A program made the position numbers and the translations under genes. DNA of 8,593 nucleotides from contig JANYFI010000524.1 of NCBI GenBank assembly GCA_025362765.1, forward strand, positions 1 to 8,593, read 5' to 3'. This stretch comes from Ferruginibacter sp. (GTDB lineage: Bacteria > Bacteroidota > Bacteroidia > Chitinophagales > Chitinophagaceae). Below, piece by piece: positions 1 to 6,460 of the stretch. The notes under the pieces are model-generated. The model did no database searches, was not told where the DNA came from, and was given only the letters and a program-made list of their open reading frames with translations. Every line of letters begins with the position of its first letter. The first letter of the stretch is position 1.

Positions 1-252
1 AACTGTTTCTTCTATCACTACCACTTTGCCATCTGCGGGAGCAATAACCTCATTATCGTTGATGGTTAACACACGATTGGGTATCCGGAAAAAAGAGATC
101 AGGAACAACAATAAAAAAAGCGTTGCGAAAAAAATCACCCATCCAAGCCAGGCATTGCTGGCGCTGAAAAAATAAAAATAAATTAAATTAATGGCGCCAA
201 ACATAAGTGCGCCGATGGCGATAGATTTGTATCCTTCTCTGTGAATCGTCAT
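1..252 (-). CDS. psd: Phosphatidylserine decarboxylase, N-terminal part (cut by window edge)
   Basis: Decarboxylates phosphatidylserine to phosphatidylethanolamine at the inner membrane, the last step of PE synthesis. Only the first 84 codons are present; the gene continues off the left edge, so the pyruvoyl-forming cleavage site cannot be seen. The visible protein opens with MTIHREGYKSIAIGAL, followed by a hydrophobic hairpin of two membrane segments (about residues 11-31 and 36-55). It then has FRIPNR and VIAPADGKVVVIEE (residues 69-82), the hallmark start of the soluble Psd domain. The ATG at 252 is the first in frame and gives the expected N-terminus. The gene lies 145 bases downstream of cdsA on the same strand, so it is either co-transcribed with it or read from its own promoter in that gap. 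This order is common in Bacteroidota. The identification rests on motif recognition and is strong despite truncation. Confidence 0.88.
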   Translation of the reverse strand, partial: MTIHREGYKSIAIGALMFGAINLIYFYFFSASNAWLGWVIFFATLFLLLFLISFFRIPNRVLTINDNEVIAPADGKVVVIEETV

Positions 253-269
253 GCGTTAGATTTGAAAAG

Positions 270-277
270 CAAATGTA
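270..277 (-). promoter_or_regulatory. Candidate -7 box upstream of psd
   Basis: On the minus strand this reads TACATTTG, a full match to the Bacteroidota -7 consensus TAnnTTTG, 17 bases before the psd start codon. The -33 element is poor: the nearest TTTG (291-294) leaves only 13 bases instead of about 19. A second near-match, AACATTTG, lies at 312-319. If used, the mRNA leader would be only about 10-12 bases. It may be a secondary promoter inside the cdsA-psd gap, or chance in AT-rich DNA. Confidence 0.3.
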
Positions 278-397
278 CGTTGCAGAAATACAAAATTTTT
301 AGTTTTGAAGACAAATGTTTCGCTTAAAGGCTACAACGAATACACTAAATAATCTTTCGTAGGTGATATATTCTTTGCATTGAAATAAATATGCTTA

Positions 398-1111
398 CTA
401 AACAAACATTCTTACATACAACCATACAAAAGGAACGGCCACCAACAAAGAATCAAAGCGGTCTAAAAAGCCGCCGTGTCCGGGCATAATCGAGCCGCTG
501 TCTTTTACATTGGCCATGCGTTTTATTTTGCTTTCCAGTAGATCACCTGCTGTGCCAAAGACGGCACAAATGGCCGCAATAACTACCCAGTGAAATACCG
601 GGATTTGCTTCGCCACAGGAATAAAATAACCCAGTAAACCAATTACAACTACACAAAGTAAGGCTCCTCCAGCAGTGCCTTCCCAGGTTTTCTTAGGTGA
701 AATTTTTGAGAAAGGCGTTTTACCAATAAAGGAACCTACGATATATGCCATAGTATCATTTATCCAAATGGAAAAAATAATCACACACGGAATTACTCTT
801 GCGTCAAAGTATGCTAATGTGATTACTTGGGAAGGATAAGGCAAATTCGGGCTTGCAAATTGAAAGTAAATTCCAATCATTAAAAGTATAGGCAACGTTA
901 TATAAACCAATCCTAATAATGAATACAATAGATATTTCTCTCCATAAATTTTCTTCATCAGTTTTACAAACTCGTACCAGCAGCCAAAATGAACGATGGT
1001 AAAGAGCGTTATAAAACTCCATTGGTTCCATAATAAACCAGTTAGCATTACTGCAACAAAAACCACCGCCGTTAGGGCACGTGTTTTTAATACTTCAACA
1101 TTTATCGCCAT
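398..1111 (-). CDS. cdsA: Phosphatidate cytidylyltransferase (CDP-diacylglycerol synthase)
   Basis: Makes CDP-diacylglycerol from CTP and phosphatidic acid, the branch-point precursor of all phospholipids, in the inner membrane. With the start chosen here the protein has 237 residues and about seven hydrophobic segments. The family signature is clear at residues 194-220: SKIKR, then KD (203-204), then PGHGGFLDRFD with H212, D217 and D220. Upstream conserved parts are WINDT (D119), SPKKTWEG (138-145) and D190. The frame extends 13 codons further to an ATG at 1150, but that would overlap the upstream protease gene by 35 bases and add a non-conserved tail. The ATG at 1111 leaves a 4-base gap after the protease stop and gives a standard N-terminus (MAINVEVLKTRALTAVVF). 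It is therefore probably translationally coupled to the protease gene and followed by psd, which uses the phospholipid derived from its product. Confidence 0.93.
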   Translation of the reverse strand: MAINVEVLKTRALTAVVFVAVMLTGLLWNQWSFITLFTIVHFGCWYEFVKLMKKIYGEKYLLYSLLGLVYITLPILLMIGIYFQFASPNLPYPSQVITLAYFDARVIPCVIIFSIWINDTMAYIVGSFIGKTPFSKISPKKTWEGTAGGALLCVVVIGLLGYFIPVAKQIPVFHWVVIAAICAVFGTAGDLLESKIKRMANVKDSGSIMPGHGGFLDRFDSLLVAVPFVWLYVRMFV

Positions 1112-1115
1112 TAAA

Positions 1116-2129
1116 TTACAATTGATGGGTGTTGCCGTTATTTTCCGCATCGGCTAAAAAAGGATTATTGGAATCTATATAACCGGGTATCAGCACTTCT
1201 TCTCCCGGCCGGTCAATATCATTTTTGCTGATTTTTTCAAAATATTTAAATAAGCCAACCACGGCTGCAATGCCGATTAATCCTATCCACAATGGAAAAT
1301 GATCATCAATTTTTGAGGGATCTGTTTTTGCGCCCGGCTTCGTTGAAATGTATAACATCGTAATGGCAAAAGCATTATTAAAAAAATGCCCAATAATGTT
1401 TAACCAGATATTGCCTGTACGGTAATACACCCACCCCAGCACAAAGCCTAATGCAAAACGGCTTAAAAAACCGAGGTACGAGCCGTGAACGGCACTAAAA
1501 ATGATAGCAGTAACCACTATAGCCAGGATCGGCTTCTTAAACCACCGGGATAATAAATTCTGCAAGCCGCCTCTAAACATGGTTTCTTCAAACACTGCTG
1601 GTAAAAAAGCAATCACTATAACAGAAAGCAAATAATCTCCAAAACCATTCATTCTCGCTATCACCGCTATTTGCCTGTTGTAAGCATCTTCCGCCTCCTT
1701 AAACTGTAGCAACGTGGCTTTCGACCAGGGCAACATTTCAGTTAATTCCTGCAATGCACCAACTACAGGCAGGCAGGCAAACATTATCAATATAATAAAA
1801 GCTACTTGCTTTACATCTACCCGATGTGTAAAACCCAGGTGCATCCAAGGCTTTCTGTGACATACCAGGGCGTAAAAAAACGGAGGTAAAAAAAATAAAA
1901 ATAAAGTGCTGATAAACTGCATCCATCTTAATGCATTGGCATTTTCAGGTACCAGTAATTTATCCATGATGGCGGCAGAAGATCCGCCTGAAAAGTCTTT
2001 GAGATGAAACTTGCCCACCAGCGGAAGCAAACTTAAAATCCCGCCGAAAATAAGTCCACCACCACAAAATACCGCCAATATGCTTAATTGACCCCAGTAA
2101 CTATACCTTTTTGTAGCAAAATGCGCCAT
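1116..2129 (-). CDS. CPBP-family intramembrane metalloprotease (CAAX protease/Abi type)
   Basis: A multi-spanning membrane protein of 337 residues with the CPBP (CAAX prenyl protease 2/bacteriocin-processing) glutamic-type protease motifs. These are EETMFR (E181, E182, R186), FSAVH (H215) and HFFNN (H248, N252), all predicted within or near membrane helices. About eight hydrophobic segments can be seen, roughly at 13-38, 70-90, 107-127, 165-180, 199-219, 222-236, 240-262 and 279-297. A polar acidic tail follows residue 300. The large loop at about 128-163 is charged and lies just before the catalytic segment. Bacterial members mostly have unknown substrates; prenylated proteins are not expected here. 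It is the first gene of a minus-strand run with cdsA (4-base gap) and psd, so a role in envelope or lipid homeostasis is a reasonable inference, not a demonstrated one. The leader lacks a Shine-Dalgarno motif. TAAATTTA at 2150-2157 is a 7/8 match to a -7 box, but no -33 box is apparent. Confidence 0.9.
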   Translation of the reverse strand: MAHFATKRYSYWGQLSILAVFCGGGLIFGGILSLLPLVGKFHLKDFSGGSSAAIMDKLLVPENANALRWMQFISTLFLFFLPPFFYALVCHRKPWMHLGFTHRVDVKQVAFIILIMFACLPVVGALQELTEMLPWSKATLLQFKEAEDAYNRQIAVIARMNGFGDYLLSVIVIAFLPAVFEETMFRGGLQNLLSRWFKKPILAIVVTAIIFSAVHGSYLGFLSRFALGFVLGWVYYRTGNIWLNIIGHFFNNAFAITMLYISTKPGAKTDPSKIDDHFPLWIGLIGIAAVVGLFKYFEKISKNDIDRPGEEVLIPGYIDSNNPFLADAENNGNTHQL

Positions 2130-2168
2130 AGTGATTGCTTATAAGTGCGTAAATTTACACCCTAAAAA

Positions 2169-2246
2169 GTTTACAGTGTACAGTTTGTTGCTTACTGATG
2201 GCAGGGCATTGACTCGTCTAACAACTTAAAACCATCAACTGTAAAC
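2169..2246. repeat. Inverted pair of ACTGTAAAC words in a divergent intergenic gap
   Basis: GTTTACAGT (2169-2177) and ACTGTAAAC (2238-2246) are perfect 9-base inverted copies separated by 60 bases. An extra ACAGT lies at 2180-2184, next to the left copy. Each copy reads ACTGTAAAC in the direction of the gene it precedes: the protease on the minus strand and dusB on the plus strand. The distances to the two start codons differ (39 and 14 bases). It could be a pair of regulatory half-sites, or a remnant of the ACTGT(A/C)AAC-type intergenic repeats that I recall from Bacteroidota genomes. The sequence alone does not decide. Confidence 0.4.
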
Positions 2247-2260
2247 CATAAAAAAATCTT

Positions 2261-3298
2261 ATGCCTTCTATCGGTAACATACAACTTCCTGACTTTCCTT
2301 TATTATTGGCTCCAATGGAGGATGTAAGCGACCCGCCGTTCAGGGCCGTTTGCAAAGACAAAGGCGCCGATTTGATGTACACTGAATTTATCTCTTCAGA
2401 AGGATTGATAAGAGATGCGATCAAGAGCAGGCAAAAGCTGGATATTTTTGATTATGAAAAACCGGTCGGTATACAAATTTTTGGAGGCGATGAAGAAAGC
2501 CTTTCTCTCGCCGCAAAAATTGTAGATGTAACCAATCCGGATTTACTGGATATTAATTTTGGCTGCCCGGTAAAAAAAGTAGCAATGAAAGGTGCCGGCG
2601 CCGGTGTACTAAAAGATGTTGACCTGATGGTAAGGTTAACTGCCGCTGTGGTAAAATCAACCTCTTTGCCGGTGACTGTTAAAACAAGGTTGGGTTGGGA
2701 TGATGAACACCGCAATATTGAAGAAGTAGCTGAACGCCTGCAGGATGTTGGCATCAAAGCGCTCGCCATACATGGCCGCACCCGTGCACAGATGTATAAG
2801 GGCAGCGCCGATTGGGAACTGATTGGCAGAGTGAAAAACAACCCACGAATTAAAATACCGATTTTTGGGAATGGCGATATTGACAGTCCGCAAAAAGCGC
2901 TTGAGTATAAAAATAAATTCGGAGTTGATGGCATTATGATTGGTCGTGCTGCTATTGGATATCCTTGGATATTTGAAGAAATAAAACATTTCTTACAGAC
3001 TGGTGAACAGCTGCCATCACCCTCCATTGAAGACAGAATAGCCGTTTGTAAAAAGCACCTGCATAAATCTTTTGAATGGAAAGGGCCACTTGTAGGCATT
3101 TTCGAGATGAGGCGGCATTATGCCAATTATTTAAAGGGCCTGCCCGGCATTAAAGAATACAGGTACCAGTTGGTAACTTTAAAAACGGTAGAAGAAATTG
3201 ATGCGGTACTGGATGAAATTGTTAGCAAATATGCCGGCTATGCATTTGAAAAAACACCGATTGAATTAATCAATTATCACGAAAAATGCCCGCTGTAA
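2261..3298 (+). CDS. dusB: tRNA-dihydrouridine synthase, DusB type
   Basis: An FMN-dependent, NADPH-using enzyme that reduces specific uridines in tRNA to dihydrouridine in the cytoplasm. It has 345 residues, normal for DusB. The TIM-barrel motifs appear in order: LLAPMEDVSDPPFR (15-28, FMN binding), YTEF (40-43), GIQIFG (70-75), and DINFGCPVKKV (97-107) with catalytic Cys102. These are followed by VKTRLGW (140-146, Lys141), AIHGRTR (169-175, His171), FGNGDI (202-207) and MIGRAAIG (226-233), the last two contacting the FMN phosphate. The helical tRNA-binding tail includes EMRRHYANYLKGLPG (282-296). The ATG at 2261 follows an A-rich leader with no Shine-Dalgarno motif, as usual in this phylum, and yields the conserved N-terminus directly. 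It stands alone on its strand, divergent from the protease-cdsA-psd run. The DusB subtype is assigned by overall resemblance; the family is certain. Confidence 0.94.
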   Translation: MPSIGNIQLPDFPLLLAPMEDVSDPPFRAVCKDKGADLMYTEFISSEGLIRDAIKSRQKLDIFDYEKPVGIQIFGGDEESLSLAAKIVDVTNPDLLDINFGCPVKKVAMKGAGAGVLKDVDLMVRLTAAVVKSTSLPVTVKTRLGWDDEHRNIEEVAERLQDVGIKALAIHGRTRAQMYKGSADWELIGRVKNNPRIKIPIFGNGDIDSPQKALEYKNKFGVDGIMIGRAAIGYPWIFEEIKHFLQTGEQLPSPSIEDRIAVCKKHLHKSFEWKGPLVGIFEMRRHYANYLKGLPGIKEYRYQLVTLKTVEEIDAVLDEIVSKYAGYAFEKTPIELINYHEKCPL

Positions 3299-3326
3299 TG
3301 TAGCACCGGGCTTATTTCCTTTTTTT
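3288..3326 (+). terminator. Weak intrinsic terminator candidate after dusB
   Basis: GCCCG (3288-3292), inside the last codons of dusB, can pair with CGGGC (3307-3311). CT/AG can add two inner pairs across a small bulge. A T-rich stretch follows, with seven consecutive T at 3320-3326. The stem is short, the loop is long, and about five bases separate the stem from the main T-rich run, so efficiency is doubtful. The position, between a plus-strand gene and a convergent minus-strand gene, is right. Confidence 0.4.
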
Positions 3327-3417
3327 GTTTATGCCGCCTTGCCAGTCACCTTGTGAATATATTGTTCCCCTTAAAGCAACTTTACTGGCGTCATCACCCA
3401 CATTTTTTTATACCCTA

Positions 3418-3930
3418 TTATTTTAGCTCAGCTACATAAGACTGAAGTCCACGGCTGTATTGATGTGCCCTTTTTTCAGCCACCACATCAGCCGCTAATA
3501 TAATGGCGGCCTGGATGGCCAATGCTATACCAAGTCCTGCGCAAAAAGCATCATCAGTTTTAAAATAAAAAAATAAGCCGAGCCCTGCAAGCAATAAAAC
3601 AATTTCCGTGTACCGGTAAAATACAAAGTTTTTATTCACTCTTTCCATTCGCGGAATTTCTTTGGTTCTTAAATCCTCGTGCACCATATCGTATGCGTAC
3701 ACATTCCTTATCCTGTACTGGTCGCATTTTTTATATACAGTAAAACCCACAACAAATTGAAAGAGGCCAATCGCTAACAACGCAATGGCAAAACCTTTGT
3801 ACCAGTTTGTTTTCAGGTAAAAGAAAAATACCAAAGCCAGTATGATAGCCGTCACGCCGACAATAATAAACAGCAGGCTTTCTGATTTTTCGGCGTTAAA
3901 ATACGTTTCAATATCGGTTTTTGAAAACAT
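3418..3930 (-). CDS. Hypothetical four-helix membrane protein
   Basis: I do not recognise this 170-residue protein. It has four predicted membrane segments in two pairs: about 19-39 and 46-66, then 107-124 and 129-149. Between the pairs is a roughly 40-residue charged segment (67-106, with KKCDQYRIR and MERVNK). The two-hairpin layout suggests an internally duplicated topology, but the halves are not obviously similar in sequence. There is no signal peptide, no lipobox and no catalytic motif. The short N-terminal stretch (SKTDIETYFNAEKSES) is polar and probably cytoplasmic. The gene follows glutathione peroxidase after 39 bases on the same strand, with no terminator between them, so it is probably the last gene of the aldehyde dehydrogenase-peroxidase operon. 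A role in membrane stress would be a guess from position alone. Confidence 0.75.
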   Translation of the reverse strand: MFSKTDIETYFNAEKSESLLFIIVGVTAIILALVFFFYLKTNWYKGFAIALLAIGLFQFVVGFTVYKKCDQYRIRNVYAYDMVHEDLRTKEIPRMERVNKNFVFYRYTEIVLLLAGLGLFFYFKTDDAFCAGLGIALAIQAAIILAADVVAEKRAHQYSRGLQSYVAELK

Positions 3931-3969
3931 GTAGTTGGTTTAACAGGTAAGATAAAAATAAAATCAGTT

Positions 3970-4551
3970 TTATACAATGGCGTCCAATATATCCTTTGAG
4001 AGTGGTGACACTGACGGATCAAAATAATGAGTTAATACTCCTTCTTCATCCACTAAATATTTTGAAAAATTCCAAACAGGTGCCAGATTATTCCAGCCAT
4101 TTTTAGCAGCATCGCTTAACCAGTTAAACACATTGTTTTGCGCATCGCCTTTTATGACCTGGCTCTTTTTCATTAATGAAAAACTAAGGCCATAGTTTAT
4201 TTTGCAGAACGTTGCAATATCAGCATCCGTGCCTTTTTCCTGATGTTTAAAATCATTGGCGGGAAAAGCCAGCACCACTAATTTATTTTTGTGTTCACTG
4301 TATAATTTTTCAAGTTCGGCATATTGATTTGTATAGCCACAATCAGTCGCAGTATTAACGAGCAGCATTTTTTTGCCCTTTAACTCTTTCAATAAAAGTG
4401 ACTCGCCATTGATCTTCATTGCTTCTAAATTGTAGATAGACACAACCGGCTTTTTATTTAAAGTGTTCCCTTTTATCCTACCACTTTTCAGGCTGCTCAA
4501 TCGCATTAAAACAGGATAAATACTTTTTAGCAATTGCTGTTTTATCGTCAT
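3970..4551 (-). CDS. Glutathione peroxidase family thiol peroxidase
   Basis: Reduces hydrogen or lipid hydroperoxides through a peroxidatic cysteine; bacterial Cys-type members usually take electrons from thioredoxin rather than glutathione. Numbered from the first in-frame ATG at 4590, the peroxidatic Cys84 sits in VNTATDCGYTNQY. A likely resolving Cys129 sits in ATFCKINYG, and the active-site Trp173-Asn174 in PVWNFSKYL. The usual FPCNQF motif is FPANDF (109-114) here, so both the second-motif Cys and the active-site Gln are replaced, by Ala and Asp. The start is ambiguous. The ATG at 4590 gives 206 residues and overlaps the upstream dehydrogenase stop by 16 bases. The ATG at 4551 gives 193 residues (MTIKQQLLKSIYPVLMRL), closer to relatives as I remember them, and is the one used here. 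No secretion signal is clear; the N-terminus is moderately hydrophobic. It lies in an operon directly after aldehyde dehydrogenase. Confidence 0.9.
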   Translation of the reverse strand: MTIKQQLLKSIYPVLMRLSSLKSGRIKGNTLNKKPVVSIYNLEAMKINGESLLLKELKGKKMLLVNTATDCGYTNQYAELEKLYSEHKNKLVVLAFPANDFKHQEKGTDADIATFCKINYGLSFSLMKKSQVIKGDAQNNVFNWLSDAAKNGWNNLAPVWNFSKYLVDEEGVLTHYFDPSVSPLSKDILDAIV

Positions 4552-4574
4552 GATTGTTGATTGTGATCCCAATA

Positions 4575-5948
4575 TTATTTTATCAGCCATTTAAATATTT
4601 TCAATTTGCCTTTGTATGTGGGATATTTCATTGCAGGATCAAACCAGATGGGTGATTTTAGCATTCCCTTTTTATGACTAAATGTATCAAAAGAAAATTT
4701 ACCGTGATAATTACCTGTACCGCTAAACCCGCGGCCGCCAAAAGGAAGTTCATGATTGGTTAAATGCAATGCTGCATTGTTAATACAGCCACCTCCAAAA
4801 GGAATAGTACTAATCCATTCCTTTGCTTTTTTATTGCTGTCCGTAAAGATGTAAAATGCCAGTGGATTGGGATTTTTAGCAATGATCGTCTGCGCCTCCT
4901 GCATGGTGATAAAACTTAGAATAGGTAATACAGGTCCAAATATTTCTTCTTTCATTATAGGCGAATCCATAGACACATTGTCCATCACAACAGGTTCAAT
5001 ATACAAGGTAGCCTTGTCCGTTTTTCCTCCCATAACGATGTCGCCTTGCTGAAGGTAAGCGACTATTCTGTCAAACTGTTTTTCATTGATGATGCGGCCA
5101 TAATCGTAACTTTTTTTTGCATCATTTCCCAAAAACTGCAGCACTGCTTTTTGCAGTTCCTGCATCAACGCTTCTTTTTTTGTTGCGTGTACCAGCACAT
5201 AGTCTGGCGTTACACACATCTGCCCCGCATTAGAAAACTTAGCCATGGCAATGCGCTTAGCCGCTACTGTAATATCGGCATCAGCCTCCACAACACAGGG
5301 ACTTTTTCCACCTAACTCTAATGTTACGGGCACTAAGTTTTTGGCAGCCATCTGGTAAATTATTTTACCAACGGCAGTACTGCCGGTATAAAAAACATGA
5401 TCGAATATAAAGTTGTTCATCATCTCCGGAATTACTGTGGCACCATCGCCCTCAATAAACAACACATATTGTTCATCGAAAGTTTCGGCAATAATTTGTT
5501 TCATAATGGCCGCCGTGGCTGGAGCAAATTCAGAAGCTTTCAATACCACACAATTACCAGCAGCAATGGCTCCGGCCAATGGCGTAAACAGTAATTGCAT
5601 AGGATAGTTCCATGGAGCAATAATCAAAACCGTTCCCAATGGTTCCTTTACAATAAAACTGCCCGATGGAATATTCAGCAAGTTTGTGGCAACAGATTCC
5701 CGCTTCATCCATTTTTGTAAATGCCTGAGCGCATAAGAAATTTCTGATAACAAAAAACCGGTTTCCGTAACCCAGGTTTCTTCCCGGCTCTTTTTTAGAT
5801 CTTTATAAAGTGCTTCCTGTATGGCAAGCTCGTATTTTATTATCGTTTGCTTTAAAAGATTTAATTGGTCTTTACGGAACGAATATGATTTTGTAACGCC
5901 GGTATCAAAATATTGCCGCATTTTTAAAAGATCATTTATAACCGCCAT
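4575..5948 (-). CDS. Aldehyde dehydrogenase, class 3 (ALDH3-like), NAD(P)-dependent
   Basis: Oxidises aldehydes to carboxylic acids, and class 3 enzymes favour medium- and long-chain or aromatic aldehydes. The 457-residue length fits class 3, which lacks the N-terminal extension of classes 1 and 2. The motifs seen are APWNYP (111-116, Asn114), VLKASE (135-140, Lys137), FYTGSTAVGK (186-195), VTLELGGKSP (208-217, general base Glu211) and NAGQMCVTPDY (240-250, catalytic Cys245). EEIFGPVLP (334-342) and LPFGGRGFSGTGNYHGKFSF (401-420) complete the set, the last being typical of ALDH3. All key residues are present, so it should be active. It is the first gene of a minus-strand run with glutathione peroxidase and a small membrane protein. 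A start at Met10 is possible, but the ATG at 5948 is the simplest choice. No clear promoter is seen in the 37-base gap to divergent tadA, so its promoter may lie over the tadA start. Confidence 0.94.
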   Translation of the reverse strand: MAVINDLLKMRQYFDTGVTKSYSFRKDQLNLLKQTIIKYELAIQEALYKDLKKSREETWVTETGFLLSEISYALRHLQKWMKRESVATNLLNIPSGSFIVKEPLGTVLIIAPWNYPMQLLFTPLAGAIAAGNCVVLKASEFAPATAAIMKQIIAETFDEQYVLFIEGDGATVIPEMMNNFIFDHVFYTGSTAVGKIIYQMAAKNLVPVTLELGGKSPCVVEADADITVAAKRIAMAKFSNAGQMCVTPDYVLVHATKKEALMQELQKAVLQFLGNDAKKSYDYGRIINEKQFDRIVAYLQQGDIVMGGKTDKATLYIEPVVMDNVSMDSPIMKEEIFGPVLPILSFITMQEAQTIIAKNPNPLAFYIFTDSNKKAKEWISTIPFGGGCINNAALHLTNHELPFGGRGFSGTGNYHGKFSFDTFSHKKGMLKSPIWFDPAMKYPTYKGKLKIFKWLIK

Positions 5949-5953
5949 AATGA

Positions 5954-5961
5954 TAATTTTG
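5954..5961 (+). promoter_or_regulatory. Candidate -7 box for tadA
   Basis: TAATTTTG matches the Bacteroidota -7 consensus TAnnTTTG exactly and ends 24 bases before the tadA ATG, giving a leader of about 20 bases. No convincing TTTG -33 box lies about 19 bases upstream; that region is inside the divergent dehydrogenase gene. Its position in the only gap before tadA makes it plausible. Confidence 0.45.
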
Positions 5962-5985
5962 CAGCAAGGTAATTAAACCATTTTT

Positions 5986-6423
5986 ATGACGGATGAAGAG
6001 TATATGAAACAGGCGCTGAAAGAAGCGCAGCGGGCCTATGATGAAGGAGAAGTGCCCGTTGGTGCCGTGATTGTAATGAATGAACGCATCATTGCCAGGG
6101 GATATAACCAGGTAGAAAAACTAACAGACAGCACAGCCCATGCAGAGATCATTGCATTAACCGCGGCGTTTAATTTTTTGGGAAGTAAATATTTGCCTGA
6201 TGCAACCTTGTATGTTACCGTTCAGCCATGCCTGATGTGCAGTGGTGCATTATACTGGAGCAAAATCAGCCGTATAGTGTATGGGGCGGAAGATGAAAAA
6301 AACGGGTATAAAAGAGTAGCGCAGCATGTGTCGCCCTTTCATCCTAAAACAGTAGTAATTGGTGGCGTACTACAAAGTGAATGCGCACAATTGATGAAGG
6401 ATTTTTTTAAAGAACGGCGATAA
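5986..6423 (+). CDS. tadA: tRNA-specific adenosine deaminase (TadA)
   Basis: Converts adenosine to inosine at the wobble position of tRNA-Arg(ACG), allowing decoding of CGU, CGC and CGA. The 145-residue protein is a zinc-dependent cytidine deaminase fold. It shows the substrate-side motif EVPVGAVIV (22-30), HAE (His52 zinc ligand, Glu54 proton shuttle) and PCLMCSGA (Cys82 and Cys85 zinc ligands). ALYWSKISRIVYGAED (88-103) and an HPKTVVIGGVLQSEC tail are of the kind seen in Bacteroidota TadA. The residue before PC is Gln80 where most TadA proteins have Glu, a mild oddity unlikely to stop zinc binding. A nucleobase deaminase of the same fold, such as guanine deaminase, is the alternative, but length and motifs favour TadA. 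The gene is monocistronic, divergent from aldehyde dehydrogenase and convergent with the next gene across 37 bases that hold no clear terminator. Confidence 0.9.
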   Translation: MTDEEYMKQALKEAQRAYDEGEVPVGAVIVMNERIIARGYNQVEKLTDSTAHAEIIALTAAFNFLGSKYLPDATLYVTVQPCLMCSGALYWSKISRIVYGAEDEKNGYKRVAQHVSPFHPKTVVIGGVLQSECAQLMKDFFKERR

Positions 6424-6460
6424 TGCGGCACTGAAGAAGAAACACTAAATAAAGATGCGG

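Noticed and set aside
1112..1150. Upstream ATG extending cdsA by 13 codons
   Set aside because: It would overlap the protease coding end by 35 bases and add a non-conserved tail. The ATG at 1111 gives the usual family N-terminus and a 4-base gap.
2452..3099. 215-codon open frame on the minus strand opposite dusB
   Set aside because: It lies wholly inside a gene with all DusB motifs in order. Its translation is rich in Ser, Pro and Cys with no recognisable motif, as expected for an antisense shadow.
3341..3389. GCCAGT/ACTGGC inverted repeat between dusB and the membrane-protein gene
   Set aside because: Only six pairs with a 37-base loop and no adjacent T-run on either strand; indistinguishable from chance and not called a terminator.
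5965..5972. TTACCTTG on the minus strand as a -7 box for aldehyde dehydrogenase
   Set aside because: Two mismatches to TAnnTTTG and no TTTG at the expected -33 distance.
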